Shown here: piece by piece, positions 9,430 to 16,869 of the stretch | Numbering within the stretch: position 1 is the first letter of the stretch | How the letters are laid out: the number at the start of each line of letters is the position of its first letter | Origin: Gudongella sp964575895 | GTDB taxonomy: Bacteria; Bacillota; Clostridia; Tissierellales; Tissierellaceae | NCBI GenBank assembly: GCA_964575895.1 | Contig: CAZNTE010000014.1 | Coordinates: 1-64,000 of the forward strand | Length of the DNA stretch: 64,000 bases | Direction of reading: 5' to 3' | Program-made: the position numbers and the translations under genes | Notes under the pieces: model-generated | Told to the model about the DNA's origin: nothing | Database searches by the model: none | Seen by the model: the letters and a program-made list of their open reading frames with translations, nothing else

Positions 9430-10548
9430 ATGAAACTATTAACATTAAAGCCTGAAATGCACAAGTTTAACTCAGTAAAAGAATTTTGCCAAGAGTTTAA
9501 GGTCGGTAAAGGCGATTTAATTATCACTAATGAGTTTATCTATAAGCCCTCATTTGAAGAACTTAATCTAGAATCTAATGTTATTTTCCAAGAGAAGTAT
9601 GAACCAGGTGAGCCTTCCGATGATATGGTTGAAGCTATGTACAATGATATAAAGGATATAGAGTATAAGAGGGTAATTGGTGTAGGTGGAGGAAGCGTTT
9701 TAGATGCTTCAAAATTATTTGCTTTAAAAGATATTTCACCTGTTCTTGATCTATTTGACAAGAAAGTTGATGCAGTTAAGGCAAAAGAGTTAATACTTGT
9801 GCCAACTACATGTGGAACTGGTAGTGAAGTTACAAATATTGCGATTTTGGCTCTCATATCAAGAAATACAAAGATGGGTCTTGCAACAAATGAATTATAC
9901 GCTGATTATGCTGTAATGGTTCCAAAACTATTGGAAAGTCTTCCATTCAAACCATTTGCACATAGTGCAATAGATGCCCTTATACATGCAACTGAATCTG
10001 TTCTATCACCTCGTGCCACTGCTTATACCAATATCTTCGCTTACGAGGCAATAAGGATGATTATTGATGGATTTAGAAGAATTGCGGAAGATGGAGAAGA
10101 TTACAGAAAACAAGAACTTTTAGAAAAACTTCTGTATGCAAGTAACTATGCTGGAATAGCTTTTGGAAATTCAGGAGTTGGTCTAGTACATGCAATGAGT
10201 TACCCTATAGGTGGTAAGTATCATGTACCACATGGAGAATCAAATTACTTATTATTTACAGAGATATTTAAGAATTATACAAAGGCTAATCCAGATGGAC
10301 AAATAAAGGTTCTTAATCAAGCTCTTGCTGAAATACTAGGATGTGACATTTCACAAGTGTATGATAAGCTTGAAGAACTTCTTGATAAGCTTATTCAAAG
10401 AAAAAAATTAAGAGAATATGGAATGACTGAAAGCGATCTTGATGATTTTGTTGAAAATGTTGTAACAAAACAGACAAGACTTACTCAAAATAGTTATGTT
10501 CAGTTCAGTCCTGAAGAAATAAGAAAAATCTATGAGGTGCTATTCTAG
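9430..10548 (+). CDS. 4hbD: 4-hydroxybutyrate dehydrogenase (iron-type alcohol dehydrogenase)
   Basis: This NAD-dependent enzyme interconverts 4-hydroxybutyrate and succinate semialdehyde. The 372-residue protein is recalled as closely similar along its length to the Clostridium kluyveri enzyme: MKLL at the start, VGKGD, EKY-GEPSD, VGGGSV, VPTTCGTGSEVTN, SNYAGIAFGN and YHVPHGE. The iron ligands fit the family (D-A-L-I-H-A-T and the two later histidines). It follows the AOR by 36 nt with an AGGGAGGAA ribosome site, so the two are probably co-transcribed. This suggests the AOR acts on a related aldehyde/acid pair such as succinate semialdehyde/succinate (inference). Confidence 0.9.
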   Translation: MKLLTLKPEMHKFNSVKEFCQEFKVGKGDLIITNEFIYKPSFEELNLESNVIFQEKYEPGEPSDDMVEAMYNDIKDIEYKRVIGVGGGSVLDASKLFALKDISPVLDLFDKKVDAVKAKELILVPTTCGTGSEVTNIAILALISRNTKMGLATNELYADYAVMVPKLLESLPFKPFAHSAIDALIHATESVLSPRATAYTNIFAYEAIRMIIDGFRRIAEDGEDYRKQELLEKLLYASNYAGIAFGNSGVGLVHAMSYPIGGKYHVPHGESNYLLFTEIFKNYTKANPDGQIKVLNQALAEILGCDISQVYDKLEELLDKLIQRKKLREYGMTESDLDDFVENVVTKQTRLTQNSYVQFSPEEIRKIYEVLF

Positions 10549-11367
10549 TCAGACTAACAATTTATTAACTTTTAAAGTTACAAATTAGTTTGATCTGAGT
10601 ATTTATGTTTGCTTAAGAATTATAGGAAGAGGATTAGAATCCTATCTTTATCCTGGGTGGACTTTATACTAATGATTTAGTTGGAATAATTTAATATGGA
10701 GGGATTCTGGTTAAGTTAATTAAAATAATATAAATAGTTGGATGTTAGGAGCTGATAATTTGAGGTAATACTATTAACAGTACTAATTGATTAAACTCTG
10801 GTCTAGGCATGCTTTAATAAAGCAGTCATAGGTGCTTTTTTAATATCCAACTAATTAAAGATTCTTTAGATGAAGGTTTTTTAGCTGGTTTAGGAGTTGC
10901 TGGATAATTAAAATAAGAATCTCTCCAAGTGTTCCAATGTTTTTTATGAGAAATTATAGAATGCCAATAGGTAAATTTTTTGTGGAAGGAGAAGTTCTTA
11001 AATAGTATCATTTTAAATTATTGGGTGAGCTTATACATATGTCTATGAAGATAAGAATTTCATGAAGATGTCTTTTAATAATATGGGGAATTAAATTTTA
11101 GCTATGAATGGTTGGAATTATTCAAACTGTTAGAAGTAATTAATCAATCTACATTCAATGTATTCTCTTGAGCAAGGTATCAATGTGTCATAAGACTTTA
11201 TTGAGTTTATGCGTTGAAGTGCAAACTATGATATAGCTATAATGTAATTCCTGGATAAAAAAATTAGATAGTCTAGTGATAAAAGGATAGGCATTAGCTT
11301 AAGTATATTTCCCAATTTAAATATATTTTTTAGAATCATCAAATACTTGATAAGGGGGAAATAGCAA
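10549..11367. other. Long intergenic region before the permease
   Basis: About 820 bp with no credible gene. Features seen are an inverted repeat AGGATT/AATCCT near 10629-10642 nested in ATAGGA/TCCTAT, and the alternating hairpin pair at 10810-10841 (separate entry). A 61-codon minus-strand reading frame at 10826-11011 has no ribosome site or recognisable domain and is not called. Confidence 0.5.
10810..10841 (+). terminator. Mutually exclusive hairpins ending in a T-run
   Basis: TGCTTT (10810-10815) can pair with AAAGCA (10819-10824). The same AAAGCA can instead pair with TGCTTT at 10833-10838, which is followed by a T-run. This is the arrangement of an antiterminator/terminator pair, or simply a terminator with an alternative fold. 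No ligand-binding domain was recognised upstream. Confidence 0.5.
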
Positions 11368-12723
11368 ATGGCAAAAAGAAGACTAGAAGGAGCAGAACAA
11401 CCTTACCTATCAGCTGGTATATTCAAAATCAGAGTTCCATTTATCCACTATAAGTGGGAATGGTCAGAGGCAATGCAAGCAATTCTTATGTGTGCAACTT
11501 GTCTTGGAGCTATTCCAATATTAACAGATGTACTTGGTGTACCTTTTGAAATTGCATGGGGTATGGTTATTATCAATGGAGCTTTGTATTTTCTACATTC
11601 ACTATTAGGAGATCCAGTTGTACCTGGATGGATTACACCTGCAATACCATTGACAACAGCCTTTTTAACCACCTTTGAAATGGGTGTTGATAGAATTCAA
11701 GCATTAATTGCACTACAAATTATTGTTGGACTAATGTTCCTGTTTATGGGATTATCAGGAAGTGCAAGTAAGTTGATACATTTTGTACCAAACTCCATAA
11801 AAGCTGGAATACTACTTGGAGCTGGAGTAGCAGCTGTAATAGGAGAGATGAAAGTTGGCGGAAGATATGGAATATATCCTATAGCGGTTTCAGTAGGTGC
11901 ACTTTTATCATATTACCTACTATTTTCTGATAGCTTCAAAAGACTGAGAAAGAGGAATAAATTTGCAAATGCATTTGGAAAGTATGGTATGTTACCTGCA
12001 CTTGTTGTCAGTATAATCCTTGGTCCTTTGGTGAAGGAATTACCTGCTCCTACTATAGAAATTGGTACATTTATACATATTCCAGATTTTGCAGCCATAC
12101 TTAATGCTGTAAGTCCATTTAAGATAGGTTTTCCATCCTTAGGAATATTTGCAACAGCAATACCCATGGCAATTATGGCATATATTATAGCCTTTGGTGA
12201 CTTTGTAACAAGCGAAGCTTTGATAACTGAGGCAGACAAAGTAAGAACTGATGAGAAGATTGACTTTAACTCAAATAGATCCAATCTAATCAGTGGAATA
12301 AGAAATATCATAATGGCCTTGGTTGCACCATTTGTTCCCATGTGTGGACCACTTTGGGCAGCAGTAACAGCAGCAGTAGCAACGAGGTACAAAGAAGGCA
12401 GATCAGCAATGGATTCAATATTTGGTGGAGTTGGAACCTTTAGATTTGTAACATTCATAGCTGTAGCATTAATACCAGTAGTATCACTAGTACAACCAGT
12501 ATTACCGGTAGCACTATCCTTAACCTTATTAGTTCAAGGTTATGTATGTACAAGACTTGCTATGAAACTTTGCATAACTGATGCAGATAGAGGTATAGCT
12601 GGAGTAATGGCAGCAGTACTTGCAACTAGAGGGGCTGCTTGGGGATTAGGAATTGGTATTATCCTTTACATACTTCTTGTTGGATTCAAGAAGGAAGAAA
12701 CGGATGCTTTAGAGGAAATTTAA
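11368..12723 (+). CDS. Membrane permease of the NCS2/SulP-like superfamily (possible purine or anion transporter)
   Basis: This 451-residue polytopic protein has about 12-14 hydrophobic segments. Duplicated helix-rich halves and short polar breaks (VPGWITPAIPLT near residue 87; GDFVTSEALITEAD near 287; APFVPMCGPLWAA near 322) fit the UraA/SulP fold. The second motif resembles the region that holds the substrate-binding Glu in nucleobase permeases. It stands alone with a GGGGGAAA ribosome site and its own terminator. A nucleobase such as xanthine or urate would suit the ureide genes at the far end of the window, but sulfate or another anion cannot be excluded. Confidence 0.65.
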   Translation: MAKRRLEGAEQPYLSAGIFKIRVPFIHYKWEWSEAMQAILMCATCLGAIPILTDVLGVPFEIAWGMVIINGALYFLHSLLGDPVVPGWITPAIPLTTAFLTTFEMGVDRIQALIALQIIVGLMFLFMGLSGSASKLIHFVPNSIKAGILLGAGVAAVIGEMKVGGRYGIYPIAVSVGALLSYYLLFSDSFKRLRKRNKFANAFGKYGMLPALVVSIILGPLVKELPAPTIEIGTFIHIPDFAAILNAVSPFKIGFPSLGIFATAIPMAIMAYIIAFGDFVTSEALITEADKVRTDEKIDFNSNRSNLISGIRNIIMALVAPFVPMCGPLWAAVTAAVATRYKEGRSAMDSIFGGVGTFRFVTFIAVALIPVVSLVQPVLPVALSLTLLVQGYVCTRLAMKLCITDADRGIAGVMAAVLATRGAAWGLGIGIILYILLVGFKKEETDALEEI

Positions 12724-12745
12724 ACTACATAACTTTTAAACTAAG

Positions 12746-12784
12746 AAAACTATCTCTATCACATTAAGTGGTAGAGATAGTTTT
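12746..12784 (+). terminator. Terminator of the permease gene
   Basis: AAAACTATCTCTATCAC pairs with GTGGTAGAGATAGTTTT across a 4-nt loop and ends in TTTT. Strong, near-perfect stem. Confidence 0.88.
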
Positions 12785-12936
12785 ATGATACTAGCTAGTT
12801 TAATTATATAGTTGAAGCTTAGTAGTCTAATAATTGGTGAAATTATAAGTAGTTTTTGATATAATTAAGAAAGTTCTATTACTAATTGAAAAGTAAATAT
12901 TCAAGTCTTTCAAGCCTTAGTGATATCCTGCTAATT

Positions 12937-13176
12937 ATTGACAATCCTATAGTTATAGGGTACAATAATCTTCGTGGATTGGTGCAGTAGGCTGTGCAGT
13001 AGGAATAATATTAACAGGGATTAGGCAACACTAACTAAGATTTAGGACCCTATCATCAATTATATCTTATTTTTACAATCGTGTAATTTTACACATCTTA
13101 ACACCAATTAACAGAAATTAATACAACCAAATATCATGTACCCATAGCTCAGCTGGATAGAGTAACTGGCTACGAA
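12937..13176 (+). repeat. Left copy of the 240-bp direct repeat (tRNA-Arg promoter region plus 5' half)
   Basis: This stretch is repeated imperfectly at 32245-32483 (about nine tenths identical by eye, one small indel). It contains a TTGACA (12938-12943) and TACAAT (12961-12966) pair with a 17-bp spacer, two GTGCAGTAG boxes (12982-12990 and 12994-13002), and at its end the first 39 nt of tRNA-Arg. Identity stops exactly after the anticodon loop CTACGAA. Confidence 0.9.
13138..13176 (+). pseudogene. tRNA-Arg 5' fragment (left attachment-site remnant)
   Basis: The fragment is identical to the first 39 nt of the intact tRNA-Arg at 32445: acceptor 5' strand, D-arm, anticodon 5' stem and loop. 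It then diverges into element DNA (ACTGCTATT instead of CCAGTAGG), so it cannot fold as a tRNA. It marks the left junction of the element. Confidence 0.92.
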
Positions 13177-13282
13177 ACTGCTATTCATGAGAAATATAAC
13201 AAGTCAACAATTGCTATAAGCATTGAAAAGACTGTATTGTAACGGTAAAGCACTTTTGAGAAACCCTTAAAATTCTCAATAT

Positions 13283-13302
13283 GGTGCAGTAGCGGTGCAG
13301 TA
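13283..13302 (+). repeat. Paired GGTGCAGTA repeats, candidate integrase arm sites
   Basis: GGTGCAGTA occurs at 13283-13291 and 13294-13302, just past the integrase stop codon. Related pairs occur inside both long repeats: 12981-13002, and 32289-32309 with one degenerate box. Closely spaced repeats near both ends of an element fit arm-type binding sites for the N-terminal domain of a tyrosine integrase. Confidence 0.55.
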
Positions 13303-13316
13303 CAGTCTATTTATTT

Positions 13317-14573
13317 CTACACTACCAAATAATCTAGGGCAGTTTCCTCTACACTATCATCATCCTTAATGTTTTTAATACCCATTTTAAATACATCAGC
13401 AATTGTATCTCTTGATGAATCTATCATATCCTTTGTTAAGTGGGAGTAAATATTCAATGTAGTTGATAAAGTGGAGTGACCCAGGAATTCTTGCACTATT
13501 TTTGGATTTAGGTTAAGCTCCATTAGTCTAGTGGTATAGCTATGTCTAATACCATGGAAACCTACATGTTCAACATCAGCTCTCTCAAGAATTCTATTCC
13601 ATGTTCTCGTAACATTAGATTGATTGTGATGTGTGCCATTTTTTGTCTGAAATACTATATTGAATTCTTTACTAGATCTGCCAAGAGCAAGATTCTCTTC
13701 ATTCATCTTATTCTTGTGTTTCTTTAATAAAACTGCAAGTTCCTTAGTGATCGGTACTGATCTTTTGCTATGTTTAGTTTTCGGGTCTTTTATTGCTTTT
13801 AGATAGTTCTTATCTCCTAAATCATCCCTATTCTTATAGATAGTAATAGCCTTATTAATACTAATCATTAGTTTATTAAAGTCAATATCTTCCCAAGTCA
13901 GTGCAATTACCTCACCCATCCTTAAACCAGTAATAATGCATGTAAGAGCAATTAACTCACTTCTGTTATCTCCGTCAATCACTTCGAGAATTCTATTCTG
14001 TTCCTCAATTGTAAAATGTTTCTTCTTTGCATTGGTTTCTGGATATTTAATTTCACAATTCAAAGAAGGGTTAAAGGGTATCATCTTATTTGATACTGCC
14101 TTAGATAATGACATCCTAACGGTTTCGTGTAAGTGCTTAATAGTTCTGCTACTTAATCCACCTTTGCCATCTAGTCTACCAGATATATATTTCTCGTTAT
14201 ACATTTCTTGGATAGCATCTGTAGTAAGATCCTGTAGCTTGATATTACCAAGTGAAGGAATTAGATGCTTATTTATGTGATACTCTGTTGTATCATAATG
14301 CTTTGGACTAACTTGATTCTTCTTATATGTTTCTAAAAAGTATTCTAACCATTCCCCGAAGGTTATATTATTTGAATCAATGTAAGTTCCATGATGAAGA
14401 GAAGCAAAATAATCATTAATCTTCTTACTTACTTCTTTCTTTGTCTTCCCTCTAAAACTTCTCCTGATTAATTTACCATTATCATCCAGACCAATAGTAA
14501 TTTGGCCACGATAACCATTCTCCGTCTTATAAATAGTTCCTTCTCCATTTGCTTTATTTCTATTTTTCCCCAT
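13317..14573 (-). CDS. int: Tyrosine-type site-specific integrase (Tn916/ICE-like)
   Basis: This 418-residue recombinase inserts and excises the element. Residues ~1-55 are an AP2-like arm-binding domain (GTIYKTENGYRGQI, then FRGKTKKEV), ~60-160 a SAM-like core-binding domain, and ~190-400 the catalytic domain. The catalytic set is intact: Arg in TGLRMGE, Lys in KHSKRSVP, HxxR in HGIRHSYTT, the late His in LGHSTLS and Tyr in NIYSH. ATG start after AGGAGG. It lies 140 bp from the left attachment site and is transcribed towards it. Rightward transcription from the TTGACA/TACAAT promoter in the left repeat would run antisense into it. Confidence 0.94.
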   Translation of the reverse strand: MGKNRNKANGEGTIYKTENGYRGQITIGLDDNGKLIRRSFRGKTKKEVSKKINDYFASLHHGTYIDSNNITFGEWLEYFLETYKKNQVSPKHYDTTEYHINKHLIPSLGNIKLQDLTTDAIQEMYNEKYISGRLDGKGGLSSRTIKHLHETVRMSLSKAVSNKMIPFNPSLNCEIKYPETNAKKKHFTIEEQNRILEVIDGDNRSELIALTCIITGLRMGEVIALTWEDIDFNKLMISINKAITIYKNRDDLGDKNYLKAIKDPKTKHSKRSVPITKELAVLLKKHKNKMNEENLALGRSSKEFNIVFQTKNGTHHNQSNVTRTWNRILERADVEHVGFHGIRHSYTTRLMELNLNPKIVQEFLGHSTLSTTLNIYSHLTKDMIDSSRDTIADVFKMGIKNIKDDDSVEETALDYLVV

Positions 14574-14644
14574 TTTTAACCTCCTGAATTTTAATTAGTA
14601 TGGGGCCAAGAGTATGACCCCATGAATAGATTAAAGACTTGATC

Positions 14645-14854
14645 TTAATTTTCACTTATTCCTGACTGAAGTGATTCTACATATTCATTAATCTTCAGAT
14701 CAACTTCATCAGTTGTAGTACCAAAGAATGCCTCATGAAAGAGAGTTCCATCAGGTCTTAAGCCTATTATGAATTTACCTTTCTGATTGTGGTCATTGTT
14801 CTTCTGCAAATCTAACTTACTATTTTGTCTATTCTTTTTCTTCTTCTTTTTCAA
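14645..14854 (-). CDS. Small basic protein resembling the integrase arm-binding domain alone
   Basis: The 69 residues begin with a lysine-rich stretch and then give GKFIIGLRPDGTLF and DEVDLKINEYVESLQSG. This aligns end to end with the first domain of the neighbouring integrase (GQITIGLDDNGKLI, KEVSKKINDYFASLHHG). It has no catalytic or core-binding part. TTG start with a good AGGAGG at correct spacing, and it sits between the excisionase-like gene and int. It could compete for or bridge arm sites and so act as a recombination modulator. An integrase-gene remnant is the alternative, but the intact start and stop argue against decay. Confidence 0.65.
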   Translation of the reverse strand: MKKKKKKNRQNSKLDLQKNNDHNQKGKFIIGLRPDGTLFHEAFFGTTTDEVDLKINEYVESLQSGISEN

Positions 14855-14892
14855 TGAAGAACCTCCTTTAGTTAACTTTCCTTCATTAGTAG

Positions 14893-15162
14893 CTAAGATC
14901 TAGTCTTTAACCAATTAAGAGCATCATTTAAATCAATCTTGATTTTTTTAGCTCCAACTTTAAAACAGGGAAATCCAGTCGTATTTACCAAATTATATGC
15001 AGTGTTTCTTCCAATCTTCATAAAAGTAGCAAATTCTTCAACTGATAGTATTACATTATTATTTTGCATGTTATTTTCCAATTCAGTCACCTGATTATGG
15101 TCCCATATAATTTTTACATGAGAAATATAGTCATGGCCTTTGTCTTTATCTTCTGATTTCAT
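14893..15162 (-). CDS. xis: Excisionase-like helix-turn-helix protein
   Basis: In this 89-residue protein the C-terminal ~55 residues match the small winged-helix excisionase/MerR-like DNA-binding fold (LSVEEFATFMKIGRNTAYNLV, then FKVGAKKIKI and NWLKTR). Such proteins bend DNA and steer tyrosine integrases towards excision. Order in the element is xis, arm-like protein, int, all leftward. The first 31 residues look non-conserved. A second ATG at 15069 could be the true start, because the ribosome site before 15162 is weak. Confidence 0.75.
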   Translation of the reverse strand: MKSEDKDKGHDYISHVKIIWDHNQVTELENNMQNNNVILSVEEFATFMKIGRNTAYNLVNTTGFPCFKVGAKKIKIDLNDALNWLKTRS

Positions 15163-15204
15163 TTTTCGCCTTTGTCTTATAATCCAGCTGAAATTACAAC
15201 TATT

Positions 15205-15715
15205 AATAGTATTGCCCCGTCCTCCTGAATAGCTCTAGAAACTAATCAGGAGGAGAGGATATGCAAACAGCAAGTACTTTTCATGCTGGTAATTGTCTAC
15301 TCGTTATAAGGAGATAAGAAGCTCCAGAGTAGACCTTTGAAGTTACATTGTTAATCATTATTTATCGAAACTAGCCTTATTGCTAATTTCCCCGAGTTAG
15401 GTGAGCCCGCGGGAGAACTTCTACTTCTTTTCTACCTAAGCATCCCCAATCGTTATTCCCATTAAGGTAGAGGTGACCATTGGTAATGGTAATCCCTTAC
15501 TATTTGGCCCTTCCCTTCTGTATCATGTATCCCTTAGTAGTATAAAATGGATCCACCAGAAGTATACTTAATGGGTATTAGTAATCAAGCGATGGTAAGT
15601 GCATCCACAATCTGGGCAGGGGTTACCCATCAGCACTTTGCTCTATCCCTGTTGGAGGGGTAACCACTCTTGCATGGCTCTGCTACAGGCCAGCAGTGAT
15701 TAGTAGTTACAGTTG
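15205..15715. ncRNA. Highly structured ~500-nt non-coding region 3' of the reverse transcriptase
   Basis: No open frame fills this stretch, yet it is packed with stems: CCTCCTGA/TCAGGAGG (15221/15246), GTCTACTC/GAGTAGAC (15295/15327) enclosing GGAG/CTCC, the CCCGCGGG palindrome near 15408, TCTACCT/AGGTAGA (15431/15465), ACCATT/AATGGT (15476/15485), AGTATA/TATACT (15539/15563), GGTTACCC/GGGTAACC (15621/15658) enclosing CAGCA/TGTTG, and CTGCT/AGCAG (15680/15692). It is visibly richer in G and C than its neighbours. The last stem abuts the reverse-transcriptase stop codon. Transcribed strand and family are unknown; one G-U pair favours the plus strand weakly. No group II intron domain V, retron msr/msd or known riboswitch was recognised. 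Confidence 0.6.
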
Positions 15716-16639
15716 CTACAATACCATGGAGGGAATAAGGCCGTTACTAACTAACCTATTCCATGTATCACCACCTTTCATTTTTGTTACAATATCTTTG
15801 GCAACCAAGTAGAAGTCTGAGTATCTAAGACCAACAGTATAGTAGTATATCTTACCTCTTACACACTTGGTTATTTCCTCATCAGTGATCTTTATTGGTA
15901 GTGCTTCTATTAATGAGGTTTCAGCTCTTCTTGATGCTCTTACTACTAACCTTCCTTCCTCTATAGCAAATCTCCATCCTACAAATACAATATCTGCAGT
16001 ATTAAGGTTGATGCTTTCACTTTGTTCCCATTTAAGTTTTAATTTCCTCAGTATTCTCTTAATTTTACGCAGTGCCTCTATTAGCTTCTTTTTTGAGGTT
16101 GAAAGTATTAGAATGTCATCACTATACCTAATGGTCGCAACCTTATTATTATGAGTAAATGCCCTATCCAATTCTGTTAAGTAGAGATTGGAAAGGATGG
16201 GGGATATAGGCATTCCTTGATAAATACCTTTATTCTTAGGATATAACTTGTTTTTATAAATATAGGGAACCTCCAAGCTTTGCTTTACTTCCTCTAGTAA
16301 ATATGATGGGAGTATACCCGATAAAGTCTTATACAATATTGCTCTATCAATACTGTCATAGTATTTTTCTATGTCCAATTTAATAACCCAGTAGAAACCA
16401 TCATTTACTAGAGTATTAAAATATTCAACAGTTTTATAAGTGGATATAGATTTACGATATGCAAAGGAATTGGATGAAAGATATGGATCAATCTGGTTTT
16501 CCAATTGCGGTAAAAGGATTTTTCTTTGGTATGATCTATCTTCTTGACAAGGAATAAAGATATTTCTCAATTCCTGTTTGTCTTTCTTAAGGATTTTACT
16601 ATTTTTAACTGGTTGAGGTGAGTGGGGTATTTCAATCAA
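15716..16639 (-). CDS. Solitary group II-like reverse transcriptase
   Basis: This 307-residue protein is essentially only a reverse-transcriptase domain. The motifs are RNIFIPCQEDR and SSNSFAYRKS (RT1-2), WVIKLDIEKYYDSID with the first Asp near 94 (RT3), GIYQGMPISPILSNLYL (RT4), YSDD near 173 as the catalytic pair (RT5), and FVGWRF as primer grip. It resembles group II-intron-like and CRISPR-associated RTs rather than retron (no VTG motif) or DGR enzymes. It lacks maturase X and endonuclease domains and the RT0 extension. Start choice is awkward: an in-frame TGA lies 12 nt upstream of TTG 16639 and AAAGGAG directly touches that TTG, so initiation may be at a non-standard codon just downstream. 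It is followed at once by the structured region 15205-15715. Confidence 0.85.
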   Translation of the reverse strand: MIEIPHSPQPVKNSKILKKDKQELRNIFIPCQEDRSYQRKILLPQLENQIDPYLSSNSFAYRKSISTYKTVEYFNTLVNDGFYWVIKLDIEKYYDSIDRAILYKTLSGILPSYLLEEVKQSLEVPYIYKNKLYPKNKGIYQGMPISPILSNLYLTELDRAFTHNNKVATIRYSDDILILSTSKKKLIEALRKIKRILRKLKLKWEQSESINLNTADIVFVGWRFAIEEGRLVVRASRRAETSLIEALPIKITDEEITKCVRGKIYYYTVGLRYSDFYLVAKDIVTKMKGGDTWNRLVSNGLIPSMVL

Positions 16640-16734
16640 CTCCTTTCATTAGTAATTGGTGTAAGGCAATTTATAGTTAATAAATATTTGTAAGACTATT
16701 GACGGGACTAATAATAAATGTTAATCTGTAACTA

Positions 16735-16765
16735 GATTCTGAAATACAAAATGAAATACAGAATC
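16735..16765. promoter_or_regulatory. Operator-like inverted repeat between RT and repressor genes
   Basis: GATTCTG (16735-16741) and CAGAATC (16759-16765) form an inverted repeat that also contains two TGAAATAC direct repeats. It lies in the 230-bp gap between the divergent reverse transcriptase and S24-like repressor genes. It is a natural site for the repressor to control both. Confidence 0.5.
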
Positions 16766-16869
16766 GGGAGGGCTAAAAAAATACTAGAACAACTCCTGTA
16801 TATAAAATATAATATAAAACAATTCTGATGTCAATGCCTTTTTAGTAAATATTTTTTCGGAGGTGTAAA

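Noticed and set aside
10826..11011. 61-codon minus-strand gene
   Set aside because: No ribosome site, no recognisable domain, AT-driven composition and overlap with the hairpin structure.
15205..16639. Group II intron
   Set aside because: No domain V-like GAGC...GTTC stem was found in the transcript direction, the RT lacks maturase and endonuclease domains, and there is too little sequence upstream for domain I.
15205..16639. Retron or diversity-generating retroelement
   Set aside because: RT motif 4 is QGMPISP, not the SQ type of diversity elements, and the retron VTG motif was not seen. No template/variable repeat pair was noticed, and the structured region is 3' of the RT.
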